NCBI RefSeq assembly: GCF_002845745.1
Contig: NZ_PIUM01000002.1
Span: 186,001 to 250,000 of the forward strand
Direction: 5' to 3'
DNA length: 64,000 nucleotides
Origin: Telmatospirillum siberiense
GTDB taxonomy: Bacteria > Pseudomonadota > Alphaproteobacteria > Rhodospirillales > Magnetospirillaceae
Shown here one piece after another: positions 42,910 to 51,748 of the stretch; position 1 is the stretch's first letter; each line of letters starts with the position of its first letter. Made by a program: the position numbers and the translations under genes. A model generated the notes under the pieces. That model searched no databases and had not been told where the DNA came from. It saw only the letters and a program-made list of their open reading frames with translations.

Positions 42910-44079
42910 TTATTCTCTCGTCAGAAGCACGGCCACGCCCTGTCCACCGCCGACGCAGAAAGTGATGACGGCCTTGTTCAGATTGCGGCGTTTCATCTCA
43001 TAGAGCGTTTTCGCGGTCAGGATGGCGCCGGTGCCGGCCAGGGGATGCCCCATGGCGATGGCGCCGCCGTTGGGATTGACCCTGTCGATGTCCATGCCGA
43101 TATCCCTGATGCAGGCCAGCGACTGGGAGGCGAAAGCCTCGTTCAGCTCCCACAAATCGATGTCCTGGACCGAGCAGGCGGTCTGCTTCATCAACTTGGC
43201 GGTCGCGGCGATGGGACCGACGCCCATGATGTTGGGATCCACGCCCGCGGCGGCATAGCCACGGAAGACGCCGAGGATCTCCAGGCCGGCTTTTTTGGCG
43301 AGAGCGCGCTCCATGATCACCATGGCACCCGCCCCATCGCTCATCGGCGAGCTGTTGCCGGCGGTGACGATGCCGTCCGAGATGAAACATGGCCGCAGGG
43401 CCGACAACGTCTCCACGCTACAGTCGGCCCGCACCGATTCATCGCGGGTGACCACGGTATCGGTGCCCTTCTTGCCCTTGATCACGATGGGCACGATCTG
43501 TTCGTCGAAGAGGCCGTCCTTCCAGGCCTTTGCCGCCAACTGATGGCTGCGGGTCGAGAACACGTCGAGCTCCTGACGGGTGAAGCCATATTTTTTGGCA
43601 ACATTTTCGGCGGTGATGCCCATGGTCACATGACCGATACGATCCGGCGCCGTGTGGATGTCGACGAACTGGGGCGGCTGCACCGAATAGGCGACGTCGC
43701 ATTTCTCCAGCGAATAGGTGCGCCGGGAATCGCTTTCCACACCGCCGGCGACGATGATGTCGGCGAAACCGGCCATGATCTGGATGGCGCCATAGGCGAG
43801 CGCGTTGAGGGAGGCGGCGCACTGTCGGTCCAGCGTGATACCCGGTACCGAAAGGGGCAGATCCGCTTCGAGCGCGACCATCCGGCCCATATTGTTGATT
43901 TCGTTGTTCATCAGATTGCCGAAGATCACGTCATCGATCCTTTCCGGATCGATTTTCGCCCGGCGCACAGCTTCCTTCACCGCCACGGCGCCCAGAATAT
44001 GCGCGGGCACCGATGCCAGTGTTCCGCGACATCTGCCAATCGGCGTCCGTACCGCCGATACGATTACGGCCTCTCTCAT
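42910..44079 (-). CDS. Thiolase 2 (acyl-CoA C-acyltransferase)
   Basis: A 389-aa thiolase, distinct from thiolase 1. The nucleophile is in GITLDRQCAASLNALAYGAIQIMAG, His in NPNGGAIAMGHPLAGTGAI, and the second Cys in FCVGGGQGVAVL. The RQCAAS context is common in degradative beta-ketoadipyl/3-ketoacyl-CoA thiolases, so it may cleave a longer 3-oxoacyl-CoA. It follows the BKACE gene by 82 nt. Confidence 0.92.
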   Translation of the reverse strand: MREAVIVSAVRTPIGRCRGTLASVPAHILGAVAVKEAVRRAKIDPERIDDVIFGNLMNNEINNMGRMVALEADLPLSVPGITLDRQCAASLNALAYGAIQIMAGFADIIVAGGVESDSRRTYSLEKCDVAYSVQPPQFVDIHTAPDRIGHVTMGITAENVAKKYGFTRQELDVFSTRSHQLAAKAWKDGLFDEQIVPIVIKGKKGTDTVVTRDESVRADCSVETLSALRPCFISDGIVTAGNSSPMSDGAGAMVIMERALAKKAGLEILGVFRGYAAAGVDPNIMGVGPIAATAKLMKQTACSVQDIDLWELNEAFASQSLACIRDIGMDIDRVNPNGGAIAMGHPLAGTGAILTAKTLYEMKRRNLNKAVITFCVGGGQGVAVLLTRE

Positions 44080-44161
44080 AAAAATGGCTCCATCTCTTCG
44101 ACGCCTTTTTCCGGCGTTGTCGTGGCGGGGAAGCTGCCCCGACGATTGATCGTTCCCGGGG

Positions 44162-45007
44162 TCAACGCCTGAGCGGCTTGATGCTTAGGATCTCTCTCGC
44201 CTCGGCGGGGGTCGCGGGGGCCTTCCCGAAGAGACGAATGGCCTCGGCGGCTCGTTCCACCAGTTGCACGTTGGTGGCCTTCACGCCCTTGCTGAAATAG
44301 ACGTTGTCTTCCAGTCCCACGCGCACGTTGCCGCCCAGGGCCAAGGCGCCGTAGAGAATGGGCAAATGGTCTTTGCCGATGCCGAAGGCCGACCAGGTGG
44401 AGCCTTCGGGAATCTTGGACTTGAGATAGAGCAGGTTTTCCACCGTCGCGGCCATGCCTCCCAGTACGCCGAGGCAGAACTGGAAGTGACCGGGTTGGGT
44501 GAGCTTGCCCTGGCGGACGAAGTAATCGGCAATACCCAGCATGCCGGAATCAAATATCTCGATTTCCGGCTTGATCCCGCGCGAGGTCAAAACGTCGCCA
44601 AGCTTGGCGAGAAACTGCGGAGAATTGATAAACACGCCGCCCGGCATCCAATTGAAGGAGCCCGCGTCATAAGACGCCATCTCGACGCCGCTCAGCGTGG
44701 AAACATGCTTCATACGCTCATCGTCACTGGCACGATTGTCGCCGGAGGTGGTGCAGTTGATGACGACGTCGCAATCCTCGTAGGCCCGGATCAGCCTGAT
44801 GGTTTCCGCAAATTTGGCGGCATCCATGGTCCCCAGGCCATGGTCGTCGCGCATATGCAAATGCACCACCGCCGCCCCGCTTTTCCAGCAGGCATAGGCG
44901 TCTGCGGCGATCTCGGCCGGAGTGAGCGGGATATGCTCGTTGACGTCCTTGGGCGTAACGGCACCGGTGAGGGCCGCCGTGATGATGACTTTGTTTTCCG
45001 TACCCAT
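44162..45007 (-). CDS. BKACE family beta-keto acid cleavage enzyme (DUF849)
   Basis: A 281-aa TIM-barrel enzyme of the BKACE family, which joins acetyl-CoA (or another acyl-CoA) with a beta-keto acid and splits it to acetoacetate plus a new acyl-CoA. Visible family features are IITAALTGAVTPKDVNEHIPLTPAEIA, the zinc-binding HLHMRD, INCTTSGDN, and FGIGKDHLPILYGALALGGNVRVGLEDN. The start ATG (complement 45005-45007) has GAGGAAGAG upstream. Known members cleave 3-keto-5-aminohexanoate, dehydrocarnitine or triacetate (3,5-dioxohexanoate). The neighbouring beta-diketone hydrolase suggests a dioxo acid here; exact substrate is inference. Confidence 0.92.
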   Translation of the reverse strand: MGTENKVIITAALTGAVTPKDVNEHIPLTPAEIAADAYACWKSGAAVVHLHMRDDHGLGTMDAAKFAETIRLIRAYEDCDVVINCTTSGDNRASDDERMKHVSTLSGVEMASYDAGSFNWMPGGVFINSPQFLAKLGDVLTSRGIKPEIEIFDSGMLGIADYFVRQGKLTQPGHFQFCLGVLGGMAATVENLLYLKSKIPEGSTWSAFGIGKDHLPILYGALALGGNVRVGLEDNVYFSKGVKATNVQLVERAAEAIRLFGKAPATPAEAREILSIKPLRR

Positions 45008-45021
45008 TTTCTCTTCCTCTT

Positions 45022-45049
45022 CCGCGGAGGGGGAATTCCCCCTCCGCGG
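45022..45049. other. Perfect 28-nt palindrome in the hydrolase-BKACE gap
   Basis: A 28-nt sequence equal to its own reverse complement (starts CCGCGGAGGGGGAA), 14 nt before the BKACE start codon and just outside its ribosome site. As RNA it forms a very stable stem that could block decay or limit read-through from the upstream hydrolase gene. Confidence 0.7.
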
Positions 45050-45168
45050 CACGGGTCTCATCCGTAACTGTCGTCCGGTTCCCGCCTTGTTCGGCACGCG
45101 GCACACAAGAGGCGCCTCGTGTCGGACCAGAAAAACCCGCAGAGGGGCAAGGCGAGGCCGAAAGGCTT

Positions 45169-46161
45169 TTACTTGATCTCGTCTTCCGCCTGGCCGCCGT
45201 TGAGCCTCGGACGAATGACCTTGCCCTTCTTCTCGGCGGCCTTGACGAGTTCGGCCTCTTCATGGGCCCAGTGCCAATAATTGACTTCATGAGGAGAGTG
45301 CTCGGTGGCGGTCACGAACATCTCGGTGGCGAAGGCATTGCGCAGTTCGTTCGCGATGTCTTCCTTCCAAGCCTTGCGGAGTTGCTGGGTGGTGATGCGG
45401 CGGGTGACGCGGGTGCCGGTCCGCATGATGAGCTCGGCGATTTCCCGGGCCCGCGTGTAGCAGGCTTCCGTATCCGGGCAAATCTCGTTGACCATCCCGA
45501 GGGCAAGAGCCTTGCGGGCGGTGATGATCTCGCCGGTCAGCTCCGCATAGGCGTAGCGCTTCCGGCCCATGAGCTCTCGCCAGGCGATCTGGATCCCGTC
45601 GCCGGGGACCATATTGACGCGGAAGTGCATCTCGGTCGTCCAGGCGTCCTCGGTACAAAGGGTGATGTCGCTGAAGAGAACGAGGTCGGTATGGAAGGCG
45701 GCGCCGTTCCAGACACCGATGGTCGGGACCTCGACATCGAAGACCTGGCCTTCGATGTCGTTCGTGCCGTCATAATACTGGTACTCGTACATCTTCCAGG
45801 CTTCCGCCGGAGCCGAATTGAACTCCGTGGCGGGGAGCCATTTTCCATCGGTGTCAACGCGGCCGATGCCCTTCATGAAGTCCTTGCCCGTGCCGCCGAG
45901 GATGATGACCTCGTTGTCCGGGTCACGTCCGGCCCAGTCGAAGAAGTAGTGAAGGGCCTGGTGAGCGGGGGCGCCCCACTGCAGGCTGTCGCCGTTGGTG
46001 TGAAGCCGTGCTTCGAGAATGCCGTTCTCCCGCTTCATGGTGAAGCAGTGTTTGAGCCTTTCCGAATATTCCGCGAAAGTCATGTGCGGAATTGTTCCCA
46101 ATTCCTTATGGGACATTTCTTTCCGCTTTCCGGCGTCAGACTCGTAATTTCCTCTAATCAT
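45169..46161 (-). CDS. Crotonase-superfamily hydrolase related to 6-oxocamphor hydrolase (beta-diketone C-C hydrolase)
   Basis: A 330-aa member of the enoyl-CoA hydratase superfamily that looks like 6-oxocamphor hydrolase (OCH), which opens cyclic 1,3-diketones by retro-Claisen cleavage. Matching blocks are HTNGDSLQWGAPAHQAL, NEVIILGGTGKDF, VPTIGVWNGAAFHTDLVLFSDI and MHFRVNMVPGDGIQIAW. The OCH catalytic residues, as I recall them (His122, His145, Asp154, Glu244), align with His157, His179, Asp188 and a Glu near 280. The start ATG (complement 46159-46161) has AAAGGAGAG 6 nt upstream. First gene of the operon; element E1 lies about 300 nt upstream. The N-terminal 28 and C-terminal 30 residues are extra relative to OCH. 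Confidence 0.82.
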   Translation of the reverse strand: MIRGNYESDAGKRKEMSHKELGTIPHMTFAEYSERLKHCFTMKRENGILEARLHTNGDSLQWGAPAHQALHYFFDWAGRDPDNEVIILGGTGKDFMKGIGRVDTDGKWLPATEFNSAPAEAWKMYEYQYYDGTNDIEGQVFDVEVPTIGVWNGAAFHTDLVLFSDITLCTEDAWTTEMHFRVNMVPGDGIQIAWRELMGRKRYAYAELTGEIITARKALALGMVNEICPDTEACYTRAREIAELIMRTGTRVTRRITTQQLRKAWKEDIANELRNAFATEMFVTATEHSPHEVNYWHWAHEEAELVKAAEKKGKVIRPRLNGGQAEDEIK

Positions 46162-46465
46162 GTTTCTCTCCTTTATTAAAAAAACCAACCCAGTCTGATG
46201 GCACCTTTCATCTTCGAAAGCGCAGTCGTGTCGGTTCTCCCGCTCCATCCCTGCCGCTGAGTGGGATAAGCGTCTGGGGGGCGTTTCGCCGCCTGGGTGC
46301 AGCTCGAATATTCATGGGGCATGCGACTGTTTAACTCGAAGATACGGATCTCAGGATCTGAAGTAGAGAGCTCGTCGTCTTTGGCTTTGACATGAAAAAT
46401 GTTGGTAACGATTTCTTTGTCTTTTTAAGGACAAGGAAAAACGTACCATCGGGCAAAAAATGGGA

Positions 46466-46506
46466 GAAATTCTTTTTATTTACTCAGTTATGTGCTTCCG
46501 ACATAA
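46466..46506 (-). promoter_or_regulatory. Regulon element E1 (before the hydrolase-BKACE operon)
   Basis: TTATG (46488-46492), 9 nt, CATAA (46502-46506). On the reverse strand, 14 nt after the dyad, comes AGAATT within AAAAAGAATT (46468-46477). The second palindromic half seen in E2, E3 and E5 is weak here. Confidence 0.75.
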
Positions 46507-46639
46507 CCGTTCCGGCGGGAGCGCAGCCATAAGAAATCATCCTTAAGACCGGCATCCATGGGCCTGTGCCAACCGGATACGTGTCTCGATACGCCCTTTT
46601 CTCCTGATCACGCCGTCGCAAGGGATCGAGCTATTGTGT

Positions 46640-46699
46640 TTATGTCATCCCAGCATAAGCACGATGTATAAAAAGAATTAGTGTCAAGACAATAATTCT
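46640..46699 (+). promoter_or_regulatory. Regulon element E2 (before the porin-flavocytochrome operon)
   Basis: TTATG-N9-CATAA at 46640-46658, then 15 nt, then AGAATTAG (46674-46681), N10, ATAATTCT (46692-46699). The two parts look like the recognition and activation sites of a LysR regulator, centred about 37 nt apart. Confidence 0.8.
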
Positions 46700-46987
46700 C
46701 ATAGCTTTGTTATGTCATCGGCACCGGTACTTGTAAAATGATGACGTGTATATTTTTAATATAAAATGGACTCAAATCTTATTGAGCATGAAATATGTAC
46801 AATAAGATGTCTGACAAATAGCACATATAACAAATAAAAATCGTCGCATGACAGGTCGGCGATGACGGGATCGTGTTCGATTTGAACCATCCCTGGGGCC
46901 GCTGATCAGTCCAAATGGCCGACGGGTGTCCTGTCCGACACAACGTCGGTTCGGTAATTGACAATCAGAAGTGGGGGGGTAATCACC

Positions 46988-48409
46988 ATGAGGCAATCAA
47001 GAATAAAAGTATCGGAATTGGCAATCGTCTCCGCGATTGCTTTGTTGGCGTTCGCGCCCGCGTCCGTGGCGCAAGAAGCGCCTGCGACGGGGAGCGATGT
47101 GGGATCGGATGTCATGGACTTTCTCAATGGCCCCGGCGTGCCCGGGCCATTGGCCCCATTGGGGAAGAAACTCCATGCCGCCGGCTTCACGCCAAAATTA
47201 AATATGATCGCGGTGGACATCAACAATCTAAGCGAAGGCGAAAAAACCGGTAAACACGAATCGCTGATGATGTTCAATGTTGGTCTGGATACCGATTTGG
47301 AAAAACTGATCGGCTTGAATGGTTCGACCATCCATTTCAATTATCTTTACGTGCCTGGGCCGCACGACAACGGCAATTATTTCGGATCCTACGGGGCTGA
47401 TTCGCTTGTCGGAAACTCCGGGCCGTTCATCCCTTATGTGTCGCATATGAATCAGTTCACCTGGGAGCAAAAGCTGTTCGGCGATCGGTTGGATTTGGAA
47501 GCCGGCAAAAGCAATCCGGGAAATTATTTTGCGAAGTCGCTCTGTAACCAGCCCTTTGTTTGCCAGGGGATCAGTTTGCAAGATGGCGCCGGATTCGCCC
47601 CGCCTCCCTATGCGAATCTTGGAGCGCGCGCCGCCTATAAGATAACCCCGGAGGTCACCGCGCAAGGCGGCTACTGGCGATATAATACGGCGTTTCCTTT
47701 CTCCAAGGGTTGGGAAGGGTGGACCGGTAGCGTCAGTACTCCCGCGGCCTTCGGCAGCCAATATATCGTCCATCCCAACGTCGGGATGTATTTTGGAAAT
47801 GTGACCTACGAAACGACCTATAAGACCGATCGCTATCCAAAATATTACGAATTGATGTTCTATCATAACGACGGAAAGCAAATCGATATGCTGACGTCGA
47901 AGACCCACGATGGGGCGGATGGAATGTATATCGGCGGTCGCCAGACCGTCTGGCGTGAAGCGGGCGAGAGCCTGGCGCCGCGCCCGACCGCGGTCAGCGT
48001 CTATGGCAGCCTTTATGCCAGCTTCGATCCCAATGCCGGAGTGCCTGGCGCCTACAGCGTCCAGGACGAAGTGGATACCGGGATCACCCTGGAAGGGCCT
48101 TTCCACAGCCGGCCGTTTGACAGCTATTCGGTGAAGTTCATCTGGCAGCATGTCTCGTCCCACCAGCAGCAATTCATGAAAACCTTCAATACGAATTACA
48201 CGGTGGGTCCCGACGAGAAGGCGTTCGGAGTGGATGCCAACTTCATGCTGGCCGGCAGCGTCATCCTCAGCCCGTGGGCGCTGTATGTCTTGGACCCCAA
48301 CGCGCTGCAAGCCACGGAAAACGGCGTCTCCTACAACGGCAATCCGAAAAGCGGCTTCGCGGTCGGCGTCAATCTCGTCGTGCTCTTGGACAAGATGCTC
48401 GGCCTATAG
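46988..48409 (+). CDS. OprB-type carbohydrate-selective outer-membrane porin
   Basis: A 473-aa outer-membrane beta barrel with a signal peptide (cleavage after ASVA, about residue 29). The body has alternating aromatic/polar strands, GAFYGANLGARAAYKITPEVTAQ-like turns, and a barrel end ...GFAVGVNLVVLL followed by a short tail. OprB-family signatures are FTWEQKLFGDRLDLEAGKSNPGNYF and YELMFYHNDG. GGGGGG precedes the ATG. First gene of the operon driven by E2; it likely admits the glycoside or phenolic substrate. Confidence 0.83.
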   Translation: MRQSRIKVSELAIVSAIALLAFAPASVAQEAPATGSDVGSDVMDFLNGPGVPGPLAPLGKKLHAAGFTPKLNMIAVDINNLSEGEKTGKHESLMMFNVGLDTDLEKLIGLNGSTIHFNYLYVPGPHDNGNYFGSYGADSLVGNSGPFIPYVSHMNQFTWEQKLFGDRLDLEAGKSNPGNYFAKSLCNQPFVCQGISLQDGAGFAPPPYANLGARAAYKITPEVTAQGGYWRYNTAFPFSKGWEGWTGSVSTPAAFGSQYIVHPNVGMYFGNVTYETTYKTDRYPKYYELMFYHNDGKQIDMLTSKTHDGADGMYIGGRQTVWREAGESLAPRPTAVSVYGSLYASFDPNAGVPGAYSVQDEVDTGITLEGPFHSRPFDSYSVKFIWQHVSSHQQQFMKTFNTNYTVGPDEKAFGVDANFMLAGSVILSPWALYVLDPNALQATENGVSYNGNPKSGFAVGVNLVVLLDKMLGL

Positions 48410-48415
48410 GGCTCC

Positions 48416-48443
48416 CGGGGCCCCTTTGTCAAAAGGGGCCCCG
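48416..48443 (+). terminator. Intercistronic hairpin between porin and flavoprotein
   Basis: Perfect 12-bp stem CGGGGCCCCTTT / AAAGGGGCCCCG with a GTCA loop, 6 nt after the porin stop. No T run follows; probably a partial terminator or 3' stabiliser that sets more porin than enzyme. Confidence 0.6.
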
Positions 48444-48549
48444 ATCCGTTGACGCGGCCTGGACAATCGCGCCGCCATTCGATCGCGGGGTTGCGGAAGG
48501 GCCAAAAACAAAGCGATTTGGACGACTTCCTTTTTGGAAAGGACACAGC

Positions 48550-50211
48550 ATGTCACAGAAGAATGATGAAACGATCCAGGCCAACAGCCGTCGGGATTTC
48601 CTGAAGGGATCTCTGGTCGCGGGTGTGGCCGGTGTCGCCTCCGCTGCTGGCGTCGCCGGTGTCGCGGCCGCCGCGACGCCCGCCCCCGATGCCCAGAAGG
48701 CCGCGGCGGTCTCGGCCAAGCCAAGTTGGGAAAATCCGCCCGAACCTATTCCCGAGAGCCAGATCAAATCGACCGTGACCGCCGATATGGTGATCATTGG
48801 CGCGGGGATCGCCGGACTGGTCGCCGCGCATGCCGCCTCCGAGCAAGGCGCCAAGGTCGTGGTGTTGGAGAAATTCAGGACGTTCTCCGTTCGCGGCAAG
48901 GACAACGCGGCCGTCAACACCAAGGTGCAGAAGGCGGCAGGCTATACGATCGATCCCGAAATGCTGATCGCCGATTTGATCGCCTATTCGCAGAACCGTG
49001 TTCACCAGAGCCTTGTGCGGATGTGGGCCTATCGGAGCGGAGAGGTCTTCGATCATTACATCGATCTTTGCGAGGCCAACGGTCTTGGCGTGAAGGTTCT
49101 TCCTCCCTACAACGTTTCACGGACGTCGCCTGGCTATCCGACCGCCCATAACTGGGTCAAGAAGGGCGGGGCCGAGAGCATGGGCAGTGAGTATATTCTC
49201 ACGGAAGTCTTCTTCATGGAGCTGCTCGAGCGCTGGGTCAAAGAGAAGGGGGCCGAGATCCACTACAGCGCGCCGGCCCAACAACTCATCAAAGACAAAA
49301 GCGGCCGCATCACTGGCGTTATCGCCAAGGTGAAGGGGGGCTATGTCAAATATCTTGCCACCAAGGCGGTGATCCTCGCCACGGGCGGTTATAGCGAAAA
49401 CAAGGAAATGCTCCGCGCCTGGGCGCCATGGGGCGAATATGCCGAATCGCAGGTCTATACGCCGCCCGGCGGAAATATGGGGGATGGCATCAATATGGCC
49501 TGTTGGGCCGGTGCGGCACTGGCGAACGCGCCATTCGCCATCATGACCCACACCATTCCCGCTCCGCCCTTCGGCAATGATTTGATGGTGGCCAACCAGA
49601 ACCTCCTGCATGTCAACCGGCTTGGCCTTCGTTATGAAAACGAGAACCAGCCCGATCCGACCCAATGCTGTTCGCGTTTCGCGCAGCCGGGACGGAAGGC
49701 ATGGGCGATCGTCGATTCCAAGTATGAAAAAGACATGTCCTCCCTGCAAACCAGCATGGGCGGGCCGGTCGTCGAACCGATCGCGATGCTGGAAGAATCG
49801 GTGGAAAAGGGGCGGGCCTTCAAGGGCGATAGCATTGCAGCACTTGCCGCCAAGGTGGGCATACCCGCCAAGGCTCTGGAAGAAACCGTGGCGCGCTACA
49901 GCGAACTCGCCCGCAAGGGCAAGGACGAGGATTTCGGCAAAGAGCCCAATCTCATGTACACCATTGAACAGGGACCGTTCTACGCCATTCCGATCCATGC
50001 GCAGCTTCTGGTCAGCGTCGGCAGCATGAATGTGGATCCGAATATGCAGTGTCTCGATAAAGACGACAATCCGATCCCCGGTCTTTACGCCATCGGCAAC
50101 ATGATGGGCAATTTTTTCGGATCCGATTATCCGCTGATCGCGCCCGGATTAAGCCATGGGCGTGCCATCACGCTCAGTTACATTCTCGGCCAGCAACTCG
50201 CCAAGGCGTGA
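48550..50211 (+). CDS. Tat-exported FAD enzyme of the fumarate reductase/flavocytochrome c family (1)
   Basis: A 553-aa periplasmic flavoprotein. The Tat signal is SRRDFLKGSLVAGVAGVAS (twin Arg at 14-15). The FAD_binding_2 domain opens with MVIIGAGIAGLVAAHAASEQGAK (about residue 78) and has VILATGGYSENKEML. The C-terminus reads GLYAIGNMMGN and PGLSHGRAITLSYILG. This family includes fumarate, urocanate and methacrylate reductases and 3-ketosteroid dehydrogenases. With the tetraheme cytochrome after it, the pair equals flavocytochrome c3 split into two chains, so it probably reduces an enoate or other unsaturated acceptor, or oxidises a substrate, in the periplasm. AAAGGA precedes the ATG. Confidence 0.88.
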   Translation: MSQKNDETIQANSRRDFLKGSLVAGVAGVASAAGVAGVAAAATPAPDAQKAAAVSAKPSWENPPEPIPESQIKSTVTADMVIIGAGIAGLVAAHAASEQGAKVVVLEKFRTFSVRGKDNAAVNTKVQKAAGYTIDPEMLIADLIAYSQNRVHQSLVRMWAYRSGEVFDHYIDLCEANGLGVKVLPPYNVSRTSPGYPTAHNWVKKGGAESMGSEYILTEVFFMELLERWVKEKGAEIHYSAPAQQLIKDKSGRITGVIAKVKGGYVKYLATKAVILATGGYSENKEMLRAWAPWGEYAESQVYTPPGGNMGDGINMACWAGAALANAPFAIMTHTIPAPPFGNDLMVANQNLLHVNRLGLRYENENQPDPTQCCSRFAQPGRKAWAIVDSKYEKDMSSLQTSMGGPVVEPIAMLEESVEKGRAFKGDSIAALAAKVGIPAKALEETVARYSELARKGKDEDFGKEPNLMYTIEQGPFYAIPIHAQLLVSVGSMNVDPNMQCLDKDDNPIPGLYAIGNMMGNFFGSDYPLIAPGLSHGRAITLSYILGQQLAKA

Positions 50212-50255
50212 TCGTCCGTCCGATCGCGAGTGCCTGAGAGAGGCCGAAAAGTAAG

Positions 50256-50283
50256 AAGGGGTTCGCCGCAGGGCGGACCCCTT
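50256..50283 (+). other. Intercistronic hairpin between flavoprotein and cytochrome
   Basis: AAGGGGTTCGCC pairs with GGCGGACCCCTT (one wobble) around a 4-nt loop, then TTGGGG. Likely an mRNA stabiliser or attenuator. Confidence 0.55.
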
Positions 50284-50318
50284 TGGGGCGATATCGATTG
50301 AAGGAACAGGGGACCTTT

Positions 50319-50696
50319 ATGTCTCTAAGAAGCTTTATTCTTTGTACGTTGTTGGGTTTGGTTTTGGCGGCATCCGCCGCTTTCGCCGGACAATCCAAAT
50401 CCTTTACCTCCGACCAGCCGCCCTTCACCGCCGATCTGCACAAGAGCGCGGGGGTGAGTTGCGTCGATTGCCATGGTGAGGGAAAGAAACAATCCGTCGA
50501 TACCGATCAGTGTCTCGAATGCCATAAGTCGTTCGAGAAGATCGCGAAGAAGACCGCGGATATGACCCCCAATCCTCATGACAACCATTTGACGAAGTCA
50601 TCGGCGGAGTGCAACCAGTGCCACCAAGGGCATAAAGCCAATGAAAACATTTGCGTAAAGTGCCATTCGGAGATGGTTCTCAAAAGAAACAAGTAA
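50319..50696 (+). CDS. Periplasmic tetraheme cytochrome c
   Basis: A 125-aa protein with signal peptide (cleavage after AAFA, residue 23) and four CxxCH heme sites: CVDCH (48-52), CLECH (65-69), CNQCH (98-102), CVKCH (112-116). Extra histidines in ADLHKSAG and MTPNPHDNHLTK can act as distal ligands. Size and spacing match the N-terminal cytochrome domain of flavocytochrome c3 fumarate reductase. It should pass electrons between a quinol-linked donor such as a CymA/NapC-type protein (not in the window) and the flavoproteins. GGGGA lies 6 nt before the ATG. Confidence 0.93.
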   Translation: MSLRSFILCTLLGLVLAASAAFAGQSKSFTSDQPPFTADLHKSAGVSCVDCHGEGKKQSVDTDQCLECHKSFEKIAKKTADMTPNPHDNHLTKSSAECNQCHQGHKANENICVKCHSEMVLKRNK

Positions 50697-50766
50697 ATAA
50701 CTGGTAATTAGCCGCCATCGCGTAAGCGAGAATGGTGAACGATCGGGAAAGAGGAAGGGGTGCATT

Positions 50767-51525
50767 ATGGCGAGATTGGACGGCAAGATTGCGGTCGTTA
50801 CCGGCTCCGGATCCGGTATCGGCGAAACGACAGCCAAGCTTTTCGCGAGGGAAGGCGCAACCGTTGTCCTGGTTGCCCGCCGAGAAGAGACTTTGAGGCG
50901 GGTGAAGTCGGAAATCGAAGCGGAAGGGGGTAATGCGGTCTATGTGTCGGCCGACCTTAGTACGTTGGATGGATGTGAAAAGGCCATTGGTTATACCGTC
51001 GATAAATTCGGTCGCATCGATATTCTGGTGAATAACGCGGGAATTGCCGATCTGCATAAGTCGACGGTGGGTACCGATGACGAATTATGGAATAAGGTTG
51101 TCGGAATTAATCTGAATGCCGTGTTTTATTTGTGTCGTTCGGCGCTCAAGCATATGGAGAAACAAGGCTCCGGAAATATTGTCAATGTTTCCTCCATCGG
51201 TGCGTTTGGTCTCGCCGGTGCGGCCTATTCGTCAACCAAGGCGGCGGTTATCGCGCTCACCAAGAATATCGCCATCCAATATGCCGGCAGAGGCATTCGC
51301 TGTAACAGCACTTTGCCGGGGCCGGTGCCAACAGCCCTGAACACGCCCGAAGCGATGCAGCATTTCGACCCGGAAATGCGGGAAATCACGGGACGCCATT
51401 TGGATACGAGCTTGCCGGAATCCGAGACCATCGACCAGGCCAACGCCATTCTGTTTTTTGCTTGCGACGAGTCGAAGGCAATTACCGGGCAATATCTGGC
51501 CATCGATAACGGATGGACCTTGTAG
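50767..51525 (+). CDS. Short-chain dehydrogenase/reductase
   Basis: A 252-aa classical SDR. Cofactor motif TGSGSGIGE (residues 12-20), NNAG, serine in NVSSIGAFGLA, catalytic AYSSTKAAVIALTK and the IRCNSTLPGPVPTALN block. Arg in VARREETLRR after the second strand favours NADP(H). AGGAAGG precedes the ATG. Inside this operon it is the natural candidate to oxidise or reduce the hydroxy-oxo acid between ring opening and BKACE cleavage, or to reduce the aromatic ring as phloroglucinol reductase (also an SDR) does. Confidence 0.9.
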   Translation: MARLDGKIAVVTGSGSGIGETTAKLFAREGATVVLVARREETLRRVKSEIEAEGGNAVYVSADLSTLDGCEKAIGYTVDKFGRIDILVNNAGIADLHKSTVGTDDELWNKVVGINLNAVFYLCRSALKHMEKQGSGNIVNVSSIGAFGLAGAAYSSTKAAVIALTKNIAIQYAGRGIRCNSTLPGPVPTALNTPEAMQHFDPEMREITGRHLDTSLPESETIDQANAILFFACDESKAITGQYLAIDNGWTL

Positions 51526-51543
51526 AGAACGCTTCGGCCCGCT

Positions 51544-51729
51544 CCGAGTTTCGATGAGCAGGTCTCGTCGAAACTCGGTCTTATATCAACTCTCGGTGAT
51601 CGTAACCGATCACCGAGCCCTCAAGCGCCGGGCGGGATACATCCGTATCCCTGGGCTTCGCGCCAACGATGGCGCGGGCCCTCAACGGGCCAGACCAAGT
51701 CTCGATGAGTCATCCTCATCGAGACTTGG
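51544..51729. repeat. Array of six consecutive hairpins
   Basis: Inverted repeats at 51544-51578 (14 bp, one wobble), 51592-51617 (perfect 11 bp, TAAC loop), 51634-51651 (perfect 7 bp), 51659-51676 (6 bp), 51677-51691 (5 bp) and 51695-51729 (perfect 14 bp). They fill nearly the whole 223-nt gap between the SDR and thioesterase genes. The first and last belong to one sequence family with the hairpin at 60832-60867. Confidence 0.8.
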
Positions 51730-51748
51730 TATCAATTGGAGATGGCAA

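Larger units (their letters stand above)
46162..46987. other. Divergent regulatory region with two LysR-type elements
   Basis: No gene is supportable in these 826 nt. The region is AT-rich between about 46380 and 46860 and contains E1 (facing left) and E2 (facing right). Both leaders are long, about 290-300 nt. Confidence 0.8.

Noticed and set aside
44162-45007. Assigning the BKACE gene as lysine-fermentation Kce
   Set aside because: No lysine aminomutase or 3,5-diaminohexanoate dehydrogenase genes are nearby; the context is a beta-diketone hydrolase and thiolases.
51544-51729. Hairpin array as a riboswitch or CRISPR
   Set aside because: The hairpins have different sequences and no regular spacers, and the array lies between two genes late in an operon, not in a 5' leader; no known riboswitch core was recognised.
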